A model generated the notes under the pieces. The model ran no database searches. It had not been told where the DNA came from and was given only the letters and a program-made list of their open reading frames with translations. Source: Pseudomonas hamedanensis (GTDB taxonomy: Bacteria; Pseudomonadota; Gammaproteobacteria; Pseudomonadales; Pseudomonadaceae). Taken from it: DNA of 64,000 nt. Position numbers and translations under genes: made by a program. How positions within the stretch are numbered: position 1 is the stretch's first letter; each line of letters starts with the position of its first letter. The DNA is taken from contig NZ_CP077091.1 in NCBI RefSeq assembly GCF_014268595.2, positions 580,501 to 644,500 of the forward strand, written 5' to 3'. Positions 8,526 to 16,994 of this stretch are shown piece after piece.

Positions 8526-8900
8526 TCAGCGCCGACGCTGCAACGCTCGTTCGATACACGTCAGAAGTGCCTGGGTATCGAACGGTTTGGAAAAATACCC
8601 TTCCGGCTTTCTGACCTTGACACTGAACTGTGGTGGCAGCCCGGGTTTGCCCGTGATGAACAGCGTAGGGATATGGATATTCCTGGCCGCCAGTGCCTCG
8701 TATAACTCCACTCCGCACATGCCGGGCATTTGAATATCCGATACCAGGAAATCGCTGTTCTGCGGATCATCGGACCGCAAAAACGCCAGCGCGCTGTTAT
8801 AGGTTTCCACCGTATAACCACAAGAACGCAATAAGCTTTTCAGTGATACAAGAATAAGCTCGTCGTCATCAACGACAGAAATAATGGCCGAATCAAACAT
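8526..8900 (-). CDS. Stand-alone response regulator receiver protein (second copy)
   Basis: This 124-residue REC-only protein has the acidic pair in VVDDDE, phospho-acceptor Asp in SDIQMPG, Thr in FITG and Lys in SKPF. It matches the protein at 4942-5316 in length and motifs, so the two are paralogues. An ATG at 8900 gives the compact domain. An alternative ATG at 8933 overlaps the stop of the upstream Dps-like gene (ATGAATAA) and would add eleven residues. Either way the two genes form one operon. With no output domain, it probably relays phosphate from one of the neighbouring kinases or acts on a partner protein. Confidence 0.85.
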   Translation of the reverse strand: MFDSAIISVVDDDELILVSLKSLLRSCGYTVETYNSALAFLRSDDPQNSDFLVSDIQMPGMCGVELYEALAARNIHIPTLFITGKPGLPPQFSVKVRKPEGYFSKPFDTQALLTCIERALQRRR

Positions 8901-8925
8901 GGGAAACCTGGCGTTTTTACCCTGA

Positions 8926-9447
8926 TTATTCATGGGGCAAGTTATTGTTGATCTGCCAGAGCAGTTGCGCATTGCGCCGCAAGCACTCTTCAAAGAACCG
9001 TTTACTGGCAGAGTCTTTGTTGGCGTCCGCACTTTCTTGATATTCACGTAAAACGGCATCGGCTGTCCGTAGCCGACGCATGCCGTCATGAATGCCAATC
9101 AGGCAATCGGCAAACCCCAGGCTCTGTGCGACATCGTTGAGGCGGTAGAGGCTTGCGGGTTCAGCGTAGCCGCCCAAGTCAGCGATGCCGGTGGCGAGGA
9201 ACCCCGCGTAGTCAGCCGTGGTGCGGGCCAGCCGGCGAAACAGCTGCCGTATTGGCAGGAAACTGACGTTGCGAAGTGTTTGCTCCAGGTAATCGAGCTG
9301 CGCCTGGATGCTCAGCGTCGTACCGAGCATTTGCATGAGCGCATCAATGGCCTCAATGCGCTCGACAGTGGATAAGGAGGTATGCGCACCGTAGCGGCTG
9401 ATGCGTAACGGATGACTGACTTTATAGAGCGTTTGAGTAGCGTTCAT
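8926..9447 (-). CDS. Dps/ferritin-like protein lacking ferroxidase ligands
   Basis: This is a 173-residue all-helical protein. The stretch from NVSFLPIRQLF to IADLGGYA aligns, by recollection of Dps sequences, with the Dps segment that runs from HWNVRG to LGGYA. From LF to LGGYA the two match without a gap (27 residues). The His, Asp and Glu ferroxidase ligands of Dps are replaced by Leu, Arg, Gly and Thr. If the family call is right, it cannot oxidise iron in the usual way and may be a structural, DNA-binding or signalling derivative. It is the first gene of the operon with the receiver protein, with YATAC-N4-GTATR site e 129 bp upstream. The family call is moderate, the function unknown. 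Confidence 0.6.
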   Translation of the reverse strand: MNATQTLYKVSHPLRISRYGAHTSLSTVERIEAIDALMQMLGTTLSIQAQLDYLEQTLRNVSFLPIRQLFRRLARTTADYAGFLATGIADLGGYAEPASLYRLNDVAQSLGFADCLIGIHDGMRRLRTADAVLREYQESADANKDSASKRFFEECLRRNAQLLWQINNNLPHE

Positions 9448-9575
9448 GGCAACCGTCTCAGGCTGGCGCGCAGGCGCGATACGTGGCTTCGTAAGAGATG
9501 ACCAGCTTAAGTCGAGGCACCGTCGATGACATTCGTACCTGAAGACGGTGGGGTAGCACATGGGGTCAGGCCCGT

Positions 9576-9589
9576 CATACCCGAGTATG
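9576..9589. promoter_or_regulatory. YATAC-N4-GTATR palindrome, site e
   Basis: CATACCCGAGTATG sits between the stop of the GlxA-like gene (9599) and the Dps-like gene start (9447), so it should serve the latter. Confidence 0.6.
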
Positions 9590-9598
9590 GGCGCGCAG

Positions 9599-10291
9599 TT
9601 ATTGTGTCCCATACTGCGATTGCAACAACGGGCTCCATTGCTCCTGATTGTCCGGGCGTCGGTAGTACACCACCATGCGCCGCGCCACCTGCATGGCCAC
9701 CTCGCGGCCGTTGTCCGCCTCGACCAAGGCCAGGGACAGATCGATTCCCGCGCTGACGCCAGCCGAAGTCCATAGCGGGTCCTGCTCGACGAAGATGGCT
9801 TCGCGATCCAGCTCGACGCGCGGGAACAGGCGCTCGAACTGATCTGCCATGGCCCAGTGAGTCGCTGCGCGCAGGCCGTCCAGCAAACCGGCCCGGGCAA
9901 GGAAAAACGCACCGCTGCAGACGGAGGTGGTGCGACTGGCGAGAGAAGAAGCCTTGCGCAGCCATTCCACCAGCGGCGAACTGTCGACCAATGCCTGGCG
10001 AATGTGCGGCGAGCCAGGAACGATCAGCGTATGCATCGGCCCCCGCGCCAGATCATCCAGGCGCACCGTTTGCACCACCAGACCTTCCGCGGTGCGTACC
10101 GGCCCCCCTTGCAGGCTGGCGGTATGCAAGGTGTAACCGGGCAGGCCGAGGTCAGCCAGGCTGCGGGTTGCGGCCCAGAAAACGGTCTGGGCGCCGGTCA
10201 GGTCAAGCAGGCCCATCTGCGCATAGGCGACAAAAATGACGCTGCGCGGTTTGCCCGGTACTGCCTGTGATGGGTTGTATGAGGTAGTCAC
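9599..10291 (-). CDS. GlxA-like DJ-1/PfpI protein without HTH domain
   Basis: This protein is about 230 residues and parallels the first two thirds of the GlxA regulator at 5462-6481. Shared features are VAYAQMGLLDLTGAQTVFWA, the elbow SVCSGAFFLARAGLLDGLRA, THWAMADQF and LWTSAGVSAGIDL. It stops just after LLQSQYGTQ, where the paralogue runs on into its AraC HTH. The following 150 bp hold no HTH in any frame, so this is a clean loss rather than a recent frameshift. The GTG at 10291 with GAGGG upstream is chosen; an ATG at 10354 would overlap the kinase gene. It may be a DJ-1-fold enzyme or a ligand-sensing partner of the full-length regulator. Confidence 0.75.
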   Translation of the reverse strand: MTTSYNPSQAVPGKPRSVIFVAYAQMGLLDLTGAQTVFWAATRSLADLGLPGYTLHTASLQGGPVRTAEGLVVQTVRLDDLARGPMHTLIVPGSPHIRQALVDSSPLVEWLRKASSLASRTTSVCSGAFFLARAGLLDGLRAATHWAMADQFERLFPRVELDREAIFVEQDPLWTSAGVSAGIDLSLALVEADNGREVAMQVARRMVVYYRRPDNQEQWSPLLQSQYGTQ

Positions 10292-10331
10292 AGCTCGAAG
10301 CCCTCGTATTCGCCTGGCGAAGTAGAAATAT

Positions 10332-11792
10332 TCATTGCTCGTGTCGCAGGCCATGCGTGGGTATCGCGAAGCGAAACTGCGTGCCGACCCCTTCGGTGCT
10401 CTCCACCCAGATACGCCCACCGTGGAACTCGATGATTGAACGACAGATCGACAAGCCCATGCCCAGGCCCTTGGGTTTGGTGGTGAAGAAGGGGTCGAAC
10501 AACGAAGGAAGAATATCTTCGGCGATGCCGCTGCCGGAGTCGGCAATTTCGAGCACGGTTTCGTTGTGTTGCAGCGAGGTGCTGATGCGCAACATACGCG
10601 GTCGGTCGTGCACATTGGCCATGGCCTGGCAGGCATTGATGATCAGATTGATGATCACTTGTTGCAGCTGTACCCGATCGCCTTTTATCAATGCGCCGGG
10701 TGCTTCGAGTTGTGCGTGTGGGCGCACCTCGTGCAGGGCGATGTCATGCTGCATGAGCGTCAACGAGTCTTTGACGATGTCGTCGAAGCGTTCGACATTG
10801 CGTTGTACTTCGCTGTGCCGCGACAAGGCGCGGATGCAAGTGATCACGTCGGACACGCGCGCAGAGTTCTGGATGACCCGGTCCAGCGAGCGCCGCGCTT
10901 CTTCCAGGTTAGGCTCGGGCCGGTTGATCCAGCGTTTGCACGACTCGCCGCTGGTGATCACGGCGGCCAGCGGCTGATTGATTTCATGAGCGATCGAGGC
11001 GGCCAACTCGCCCATGGAACTCAACCGTGTGACATGGGCCAGGGTTGCCTGGGAATGGAACAGCGCTTCTTCGGCTTGCCTGGCGGCCGTGACATCCATC
11101 AAGGCGCCGACGTATTCGCTACGGCCACCCTGTTTGATCAACGGACTGGCAATCATTTGTACGTGCTTGATCCGGCCGTCGGGCATCACCAGTCGATGCT
11201 CGAGCTCGATCAGCTCCCGGTGTTCCGCCGCCTGCCGCAGGACACCGTCGATGAGCGCCAGGTCATCGGGGTGAGTCCTGGCCTTGATCAACGCAAGCGT
11301 GGGCGTAAGCAGGGGCGGGTATTCGAAGATGCGAGACGATTCGTCCGACCACGACACGTTGAATTTGCGCTCGGCGCCGACGGTGAAAACCACGCTGCCG
11401 GTATGACTGAGCTTCTGTGCACCCATGAAAAATGCCTCTTTGCGGCGTAGCGTTTCAGTGGCCCGTTTGCTGCGCAGCGCCAGCAGACTAATGGTGGTCA
11501 GGGCGATCAGGCACCGGACAAAAGCGGCGATCAAGCGGTGGTCGCGGTAGCCTGCGTCAGCAATGAAACTGGCGGTCAGAATGATGACGCACCCTACGGC
11601 CACAGCGATAAACAACGGCACCGGAAAGAAATTCGCCGACATGAAGACCAGGGTGATGTAGAACAGCGTCGGCGCGACATCGAGGTCGAGGTATGAGTTG
11701 GTGGTGAAAATCATGCTGCCCACGGCAATGGCCGCCAGCCAGGCAACGGCGTCTGAACAAAAAAACTGTGCGCGACGTTTGAAGATAGACAT
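10332..11792 (-). CDS. Membrane PAS-domain sensor histidine kinase
   Basis: This 486-residue protein has about four membrane helices in its first 110 residues. A PAS domain follows (about 125-240), then HisKA with H-box SIAHEINQPLAA (about 265-275), N-box NLIINACQAM, G1 DSGSGIAED and G2 GLGMGLSICRS. The topology and H-box are those of FixL/TodS-type kinases, whose usual partners are FixJ-type regulators. It lies just downstream of such a regulator (12109-12759) and upstream of the GlxA-like gene, with short spacing. Two YATAC-N4-GTATR-like sites precede it by 237-271 bp. Confidence 0.9.
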   Translation of the reverse strand: MSIFKRRAQFFCSDAVAWLAAIAVGSMIFTTNSYLDLDVAPTLFYITLVFMSANFFPVPLFIAVAVGCVIILTASFIADAGYRDHRLIAAFVRCLIALTTISLLALRSKRATETLRRKEAFFMGAQKLSHTGSVVFTVGAERKFNVSWSDESSRIFEYPPLLTPTLALIKARTHPDDLALIDGVLRQAAEHRELIELEHRLVMPDGRIKHVQMIASPLIKQGGRSEYVGALMDVTAARQAEEALFHSQATLAHVTRLSSMGELAASIAHEINQPLAAVITSGESCKRWINRPEPNLEEARRSLDRVIQNSARVSDVITCIRALSRHSEVQRNVERFDDIVKDSLTLMQHDIALHEVRPHAQLEAPGALIKGDRVQLQQVIINLIINACQAMANVHDRPRMLRISTSLQHNETVLEIADSGSGIAEDILPSLFDPFFTTKPKGLGMGLSICRSIIEFHGGRIWVESTEGVGTQFRFAIPTHGLRHEQ

Positions 11793-12028
11793 TTGTTATT
11801 CCGGTTTTTTGCTATCGGACGGCATCGCGCAACCTGTGGCGGATGCCGGGCAAACTTGGGTGACGGGCAGAATGACGCAGAAGTAAATGTGTAGCGCTGC
11901 TCTCGGGAGGCGGCTGTATTGCCACTTGCGTAATGATGCATAAGCCCCACCTGGGCCGCTTTTGTTATGGGTAATGATGGTAGGGCAACGCCTTGAAGTC
12001 GGGCACCGCTACATTGGGTCAACGCGCG

Positions 12029-12063
12029 TATGACTAGGTATAACGGGGCTATACCCAGGTATT
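12029..12063. promoter_or_regulatory. Two YATAC-N4-GTATR palindromes 21 bp apart, site f
   Basis: TATGACTAGGTATA (12029-12042, one half-site degenerate) and TATACCCAGGTATT (12050-12063) are spaced 21 bp start to start, two helical turns. They lie in the 316-bp gap (11793-12108) upstream of the membrane kinase gene. Nothing else was recognised in that gap. Confidence 0.6.
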
Positions 12064-12108
12064 AGCCGCGGGCGGTGCGACCTCGCCACACCGCCCGGGC
12101 CGGCGCGG

Positions 12109-12759
12109 TCAGCGATTGGCCGACTGCGCGGCGATGGCCTCCGCCATGCGCACCAGATCGGCAAAGGAGCGCGCGCCCATCTTGCGCATGGCCTGGCCGC
12201 GGTGGATTTTCACCGTGATCTCACTGAGGCCGATCTCCCCGGCGATCTGCTTGTTCATCAAGCCCGAAGCCGCCAGCGCCATGACCGTCTGCTCGCGGGG
12301 CGTCAACGTGGCATGGCGCGCACGTAGCTCCTCGGCATGTCGCCCGGACTCGCGCCGTTGCTTGTCCCGGGTATGCGCGGCGCACACGGCGTCGATCAGA
12401 TCTTGCTCGCGAAACGGTTTGGTCAGAAAGTCCACGGCACCGGCCTTCATCGCGCGCACCGTCATGGCTATATCGCCATGTCCGGTGATGAACACAATCG
12501 GTACATTGATGCCGGCGGCCGCCAGCTCACTCTGGAAATCCAGGCCACTGCTGCCTTGCAGGCGCACATCGAGCACCAGGCAACTGACGGTATCGGGGCG
12601 CGGGTGATTCATGAATTCAGCGACTGAAGCGAAGAGCTCGACCCGCAGGCCGATCGAGCGCAACAGGCTGCCAAGGGATTCGCGCAGCCCGGCATCGTCG
12701 TCGACAATGAAAACCACGGGCTCGCCTGGATTGCTGTTATGCACGGGATGATTGTTCAT
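12109..12759 (-). CDS. FixJ-family response regulator (REC plus LuxR HTH)
   Basis: This 216-residue protein has an N-terminal REC domain (VDDDAG pocket, phospho-acceptor Asp in VLDVRLQG, FITGHGD, Lys in LTKPF) and a C-terminal LuxR-type HTH (about 150-210, LTPREQTVMALAASGLMNKQIAGEIGLSEITVKIHR). This is the FixJ/TodT/StyR layout. Such proteins bind palindromes of the type AC-N4-GT, which agrees with the YATAC-N4-GTATR sites around it. It is thus the best candidate to bind them. The start at 12759 is the only ATG that gives a normal REC N-terminus; its ribosome site is weak. Confidence 0.9.
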   Translation of the reverse strand: MNNHPVHNSNPGEPVVFIVDDDAGLRESLGSLLRSIGLRVELFASVAEFMNHPRPDTVSCLVLDVRLQGSSGLDFQSELAAAGINVPIVFITGHGDIAMTVRAMKAGAVDFLTKPFREQDLIDAVCAAHTRDKQRRESGRHAEELRARHATLTPREQTVMALAASGLMNKQIAGEIGLSEITVKIHRGQAMRKMGARSFADLVRMAEAIAAQSANR

Positions 12760-13117
12760 TGCTGTTGTTCCCAAGGTTTTGACTGACCGGGCCTGGCAAT
12801 ACCGAATCGACAGCAAAAATCGCCAGCTCGATTCTAGCGCTGATCCCGCAACGGGCCAGTTGGCGCCTGACCAAAGGCGCTGGCGCGCGCCCTGTCGACC
12901 GCCAGCGAACGGGCAGGGCAGAGCAAGCGATCGTCGGGGTGCAATCATGCGGGCGGATGGGTGTTGTTCGTTCGGGAGCCAATAATCGGTTCAGCATCCT
13001 AGTTGCCCGACGAGGTCATCGGCTAGGACAAAAAACCCGGAAAAACCGCCATTGACGCATGCCGATACAACGCATGAACGAGTTCGCTAGCGGGTCCACA
13101 CGCGTTTTTTTCGACTT

Positions 13118-13131
13118 CATACTCACGTATA
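13118..13131. promoter_or_regulatory. YATAC-N4-GTATR palindrome, site g
   Basis: CATACTCACGTATA lies in the 495-bp divergent gap (12760-13254) between the FixJ-type regulator and the LysR gene, 124 bp from the LysR start. Nothing else was recognised in this gap. Confidence 0.55.
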
Positions 13132-13254
13132 GAAGCCTTCACCTAACGCATGATCGCCCTGTCCCGATGTACCAAAGACGCTTGGCAACCGGGGCCGTAA
13201 TCTAGGTGCTGCTGTCTGTTGAACTCAAAGGCTGCGTGCCGGGTGGTGAAGTCC

Positions 13255-14229
13255 ATGAACAGAAATGATCTGCGTCGCGTCGACATTCATCTGCTGGTGG
13301 TATTTGAAACGATGATGCACGAGCGTCATGTTGGCCGCGTCGGCGAAAAGCTGTTCCTTGGCCAACCGGCGATCAGCGCCGCGCTGGGACGCTTGCGCCA
13401 GTTGTTCGATGATCCGTTGTTCATTCGTGCCGGCAGAGTCATGGAGCCGACGGCGCGGGCGGAGGAAATATTCATCAATCTGACCCCGGCGCTGGACGGC
13501 ATTGCCGCGGCAGTGAGCCGTTGCCAATCATTTGAACCGGGCGCCAGCGAGGCGACGTTTCAGGTGGGGCTGTCTGATGATGTCGAATACGCGTTGTTGC
13601 CGCGCTTGCTCCGGCACCTGCGGGAAGAGGCGCCGAACATCTCACTGGTGGTGCTGCGCGTCGATCAGCAGCAAATGTCGCAACGCCTGTTCAATGGGGA
13701 AATTTCCCTCGGCATCAGTCATATGCTCGACCTGCCGGCGAGTGCGCGGCGCAAGAGTCTGCGTGTCGTCCGGCCGATGCTTTTGCGTGCCGATAATTGC
13801 GCCGGCTCGGTAACGTTGGAGGAGTTCTGTACACGTCCGCATATCGTTGTGTCCCCGATGGGCAATGCCGCTGACGATACCGATCAGGCGTTAAGTCTGT
13901 TGGGGCGGCGGCGCAAAGTGGTGTTGGCGGTACCGCAGTTCAGCGCGCTGCCGAGGCTCTTGGCGCAGAGCGAAATGCTCGCCATCGTTCCCGACTATGT
14001 TGCCAGAGCGATGGCGTTGGCCCAGGGCATCCGGGCCGAGGCCGTCCCCTTGCCGCTGCCGACGCAGAACCTGTCCATGGCCTGGCGCGGGACGGCACAC
14101 AACGATGCCGGCCAGCGCTGGTTGCGTTCGCGTTGTCAGGCGTTTCTCGGTCCGCCGATCGAGCTACAGGTGGTGCCGAAATCGTCACCGGCACTGCACG
14201 GCACTCAATCGTTGTGGGCAGCGCGGTAG
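13255..14229 (+). CDS. LysR-family transcriptional regulator
   Basis: This 324-residue protein has an N-terminal winged HTH (about residues 8-66, with GRVGEKLFLGQPAISAALGRLRQLFDDPLFIR) and a LysR substrate-binding domain. The HTH is of the NodD/SyrM-like branch (DPLFIR; VFETMMHERHVGRVGEKL). The ATG at 13255 fits the usual family start. It is divergent from the FixJ-type regulator and follows a YATAC-N4-GTATR site, so it may be a second layer of the same circuit. Its ligand and targets cannot be read. Confidence 0.9.
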   Translation: MNRNDLRRVDIHLLVVFETMMHERHVGRVGEKLFLGQPAISAALGRLRQLFDDPLFIRAGRVMEPTARAEEIFINLTPALDGIAAAVSRCQSFEPGASEATFQVGLSDDVEYALLPRLLRHLREEAPNISLVVLRVDQQQMSQRLFNGEISLGISHMLDLPASARRKSLRVVRPMLLRADNCAGSVTLEEFCTRPHIVVSPMGNAADDTDQALSLLGRRRKVVLAVPQFSALPRLLAQSEMLAIVPDYVARAMALAQGIRAEAVPLPLPTQNLSMAWRGTAHNDAGQRWLRSRCQAFLGPPIELQVVPKSSPALHGTQSLWAAR

Positions 14230-14238
14230 GTTGCCGGA

Positions 14239-15207
14239 CTAGTTTTTTCGTTGCTGAGCGAGATCATCAGCCTTGATCGCCGATTTGCGATACGTCAGCA
14301 AAACTATCCCGGTAACCACAATCAGCCCGCCGAGAATCTGCACCGTGCCAAGCATTTGATCCAGCACGATCCAGCCCATCACCAACGTCGCCAGCGGCTC
14401 GATGTTCATGACCGGTGCGTTGCGGGGCATGTCCAGTCGCGGCACTGAAATGAACAGCACGATAAAACCGGTGCCGTACAGCACCACCAGCGTGGCGAGG
14501 GCCAGCCATCCGGTTGAGGTGGCAGGCAGGTTCAGTCCGCCGGGGAGGGCGCCGGTCAGTCCCGCCAGATTGACGCTGGTGAAGACGATAAAAATCGTCA
14601 GCAGACTGCGCGCCGAGCCGCGCACCTGAGACAACTTGTGATCGGTGATCCACAGCGCGCAAGCGAACACGCTGGCGGCGCAGAAGGCAAGTGCGACGCC
14701 CAGCCACCACTGCGGGCCGACGTGGGTTGTGGTCGCAAGGCGCCCGGGGACATCGAGCACAAACACCAGCCCGACCAGAATCAGCCCCATCAACATGGCG
14801 GTGCGTGCGGTCGGCCGCGGTCCACCCAGCGCCCAGGTCAGCAATGCCAGCAGGATAGGAAACACATTGGCAACCAGCAGCGCCAGCGCCACGGGGACCC
14901 GTGCGACGGCCGAGTACAGGCACAGGCTCTGCGCGGTAATCAACAGGCCCAGCAGTAGCTGCCAGCGCCAGGCTCCGGCAGGCAGACGCAGACTTTGTCT
15001 TTGCCACAGCACCAGGCCGGCGAGCACCAGCAACGTTCCGCCAGAGCGCATCAGAATCGCCAGCAACACGCCGGCGCCATCATCGAAAGCGACCCGGGCC
15101 GCCACATGGTTGCCGGCGAACGCACAGCCCATGCACAACAGAATGATCACGGCGAGATGGCGGGGGAAGGGCGGCGCTAGGGTGTGAGCAGGGGCAGGGC
15201 TGGACAT
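14239..15207 (-). CDS. DMT-superfamily (EamA) membrane transporter
   Basis: This 322-residue protein has about ten membrane helices arranged as two EamA repeats (about residues 18-150 and 170-305). The second repeat ends with NIEPLATLVMGWIVLDQMLG, the typical EamA signature. Such carriers export amino acids or other small metabolites; the substrate is unknown. It runs convergent with the LysR gene, with 9 bp between stops. Palindromes at 15267-15298 lie upstream and may control it. Confidence 0.87.
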   Translation of the reverse strand: MSSPAPAHTLAPPFPRHLAVIILLCMGCAFAGNHVAARVAFDDGAGVLLAILMRSGGTLLVLAGLVLWQRQSLRLPAGAWRWQLLLGLLITAQSLCLYSAVARVPVALALLVANVFPILLALLTWALGGPRPTARTAMLMGLILVGLVFVLDVPGRLATTTHVGPQWWLGVALAFCAASVFACALWITDHKLSQVRGSARSLLTIFIVFTSVNLAGLTGALPGGLNLPATSTGWLALATLVVLYGTGFIVLFISVPRLDMPRNAPVMNIEPLATLVMGWIVLDQMLGTVQILGGLIVVTGIVLLTYRKSAIKADDLAQQRKN

Positions 15208-15266
15208 GGCAGGTCTCGAACAGTGCTACGCCGTTCTGGCGGCGCAGGAATTTTTATTATGTCATC

Positions 15267-15298
15267 GTACAACTAGGTCGTTTTGTACCGTATACGGT
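15267..15298. promoter_or_regulatory. Overlapping palindromes upstream of the EamA gene
   Basis: GTACAA-N10-TTGTAC (15267-15288) overlaps a perfect 12-bp palindrome ACCGTATACGGT (15287-15298), 60-90 bp upstream of the transporter start. They look like operator sites. The rest of the 15208-15556 gap shows nothing recognisable. Confidence 0.45.
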
Positions 15299-15556
15299 TA
15301 CATCGGGCAAGAGCGCTCGCAGAGGCGCATGCGTTAGCTGGGCTTCAGGGGCAGTTATTCATACCTGGGTTTAAAGCTAGAGATCGTATGACTGCCTCCG
15401 GGAAGCCAAAATTGACCGGATGGCGTATGCACACGCAAACGTTGACTTTCTGGGGCAGCAAACCGAGTGCGCGAGAGCGGAGCCGTCGGGCGTAGGCTGT
15501 CTTCTGCGGTATGACTCCTTTATGATTGCGGCCTGCCAACCTCTGGATGCTGTTTC

Positions 15557-16132
15557 ATGAGTACACGTTCCGACCTTCTCTCCAGCGCGGAAATCCTGCT
15601 GCGTACCAAAGGTTATGCAGCGTTCAGCTATGCTGACCTCGCGACGGAAATCGGCATCAAGAAGGCGAGTATTCATCACCACTTTCCTACCAAGGAAGGC
15701 ATGGCAATTGCCATCGTCGAGAGCTATTTGTTCCGTTTCAGAAATCAACTGGAGCAGATCAATGCCGACAATGCCGGCGTGATTGAACGTCTGAAGGCGT
15801 TTGCGCACATGTTCGCCCAGAGCAGCACCAGCGGCATGCTGCCGTTGTGCGGAGCCTTGGCCGCCGAGTTGCTGGCATTACCCGACAGTCTGCAGGCACT
15901 GACCCGAGACTTTTTCCAGATTCACCTCGAGTGGCTGCAGGCCAATATCGCCTTAGGTCAATCCCTCGGCGAACTCAAGGCCGAACACAGCGCGTTACTT
16001 ATCGCCCGGCTGATTCTCAATACGCTGGAAGGGAACAGCTTCGTTTCCTGGGCGCTGAGCGATGCTTATGCGCAGTCGTCCGGGTTCGATCTCCTTCTGG
16101 ATGGACTGCGTGTGGTGCCCCAGCGTCACTAG
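15557..16132 (+). CDS. TetR-family regulator (OsmC/ene-reductase neighbourhood)
   Basis: This 191-residue protein has a TetR HTH at about residues 8-52 (GYAAFSYADLATEIGIKKASIHHHFPTKEG) and a helical ligand domain. It resembles the TetR at 22587-23162 in length and HTH layout. The gene ahead of it has no matching operator, but an 18-bp CTACC-N8-GGTAG dyad stands before the OsmC gene 110 bp downstream and another before the AhpD-like/OYE operon. Those are its likely targets. A strong terminator follows at 16167-16197, so OsmC has its own promoter. Confidence 0.9.
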   Translation: MSTRSDLLSSAEILLRTKGYAAFSYADLATEIGIKKASIHHHFPTKEGMAIAIVESYLFRFRNQLEQINADNAGVIERLKAFAHMFAQSSTSGMLPLCGALAAELLALPDSLQALTRDFFQIHLEWLQANIALGQSLGELKAEHSALLIARLILNTLEGNSFVSWALSDAYAQSSGFDLLLDGLRVVPQRH

Positions 16133-16166
16133 GACTTGCCACGCTACAACGCACTCTACTTCATTG

Positions 16167-16197
16167 AACGCCTCGTATTGACGAGGCGTTTTTTTTT
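16167..16197 (+). terminator. Rho-independent terminator after TetR
   Basis: AACGCCTCGT, loop ATTG, ACGAGGCGTT, then a run of nine T. Confidence 0.93.
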
Positions 16198-16243
16198 GCG
16201 TCAGAAACCTCTTGATTGAAAGGAAAACTTATTCGTTGAACAG

Positions 16244-16261
16244 CTACCTACTACTTGGTAG
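16244..16261. promoter_or_regulatory. CTACC-N8-GGTAG operator before OsmC
   Basis: CTACCTACTACTTGGTAG, an 18-bp dyad 51 bp before the OsmC start. The same 5-8-5 layout occurs at 18511-18528. It is the probable TetR (15557-16132) binding site. Confidence 0.65.
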
Positions 16262-16312
16262 AGTTGTTTCTCTTTCCGGAAGCGTCCGGTCCATCCTAAG
16301 AGGAACCCGCAA

Positions 16313-16867
16313 GTGAACAACAACCTGAACGGTATCGACGTCGCCGCGCTCCAGCAGTTCGCGCAAGGTATTGCCGAGGATTCGACCAAGCGCCACGCCA
16401 GTTTTAATGTCAGGACCGAGTGGCAAGGTCAGACTCGCACAGTGGCGAAAGTCAATCGGTACAGCCTGGCCGGTGAAACGTACTCGCGTGATTTTGAAAT
16501 TGCCGCCGATGAGCCAAATGAATTGCTGGGCGAGAACTCTGCGCCAAACCCTCAAGAACTGCTGATGGCTGCGCTTAATGCATGCATGTCCGTCGGTTAC
16601 GCCGCCAATGCCGCGATGATGGGGATTACGATTCACAGCCTGGAAATCGAGACCAACGGCACTCTCGATCTGCGCGGCTTTCTGGGCATCGACGAGAACG
16701 TCAATCCGGGTTACGACGAAGTGAGCGTGGCGATTCGCTTACACACCGACGCCCCTCGCGCGCGCGTTGAAGAACTGCACAGCGCCGTGCTCAAAACGTC
16801 GGTCAATTACGCCAACTTCTCCCGGGCAGTCCGTATGGTGCCGACCCTGGAGGTGCGTGAAAGCTGA
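16313..16867 (+). CDS. OsmC-family protein
   Basis: This 184-residue OsmC/Ohr-fold protein has the conserved Cys in NACMSVGY (about residue 91) and the family block PNPQELLMAALNACMS. The second position that is Cys in Ohr proteins is not Cys here (VNYANFSRAV), as in a separate OsmC branch, so peroxide reduction by a Cys pair is doubtful. The GTG start at 16313 has AGAGGAA upstream. It lies under a TetR-type operator and is flanked by terminators on both sides, so it is monocistronic. Confidence 0.88.
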   Translation: MNNNLNGIDVAALQQFAQGIAEDSTKRHASFNVRTEWQGQTRTVAKVNRYSLAGETYSRDFEIAADEPNELLGENSAPNPQELLMAALNACMSVGYAANAAMMGITIHSLEIETNGTLDLRGFLGIDENVNPGYDEVSVAIRLHTDAPRARVEELHSAVLKTSVNYANFSRAVRMVPTLEVRES

Positions 16868-16924
16868 TTGGCCTGTTTGCAAATTCTGCGTGCATCAGTC
16901 GTCATTGATCCGCTGGAAACGCGA

Positions 16925-16976
16925 AACGCCCTGTTCGATCGGTATTGAAATGCCTATCGAACAGGGCGTTTTTTTT
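16925..16976 (+). terminator. Rho-independent terminator after OsmC
   Basis: A perfect 15-bp stem (16925-16939 with 16956-16970) and eight T. It sits between convergent genes and could also work on the minus strand, where weaker U-rich sequence follows. Confidence 0.92.
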
Positions 16977-16994
16977 AACTGAGCTACCGGGCCG

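Noticed and set aside
15287..15298. ACCGTATACGGT as another member of the YATAC-N4-GTATR set
   Set aside because: It contains GTATAC at its centre, not the AC-N4-GT spacing, and sits outside the island.
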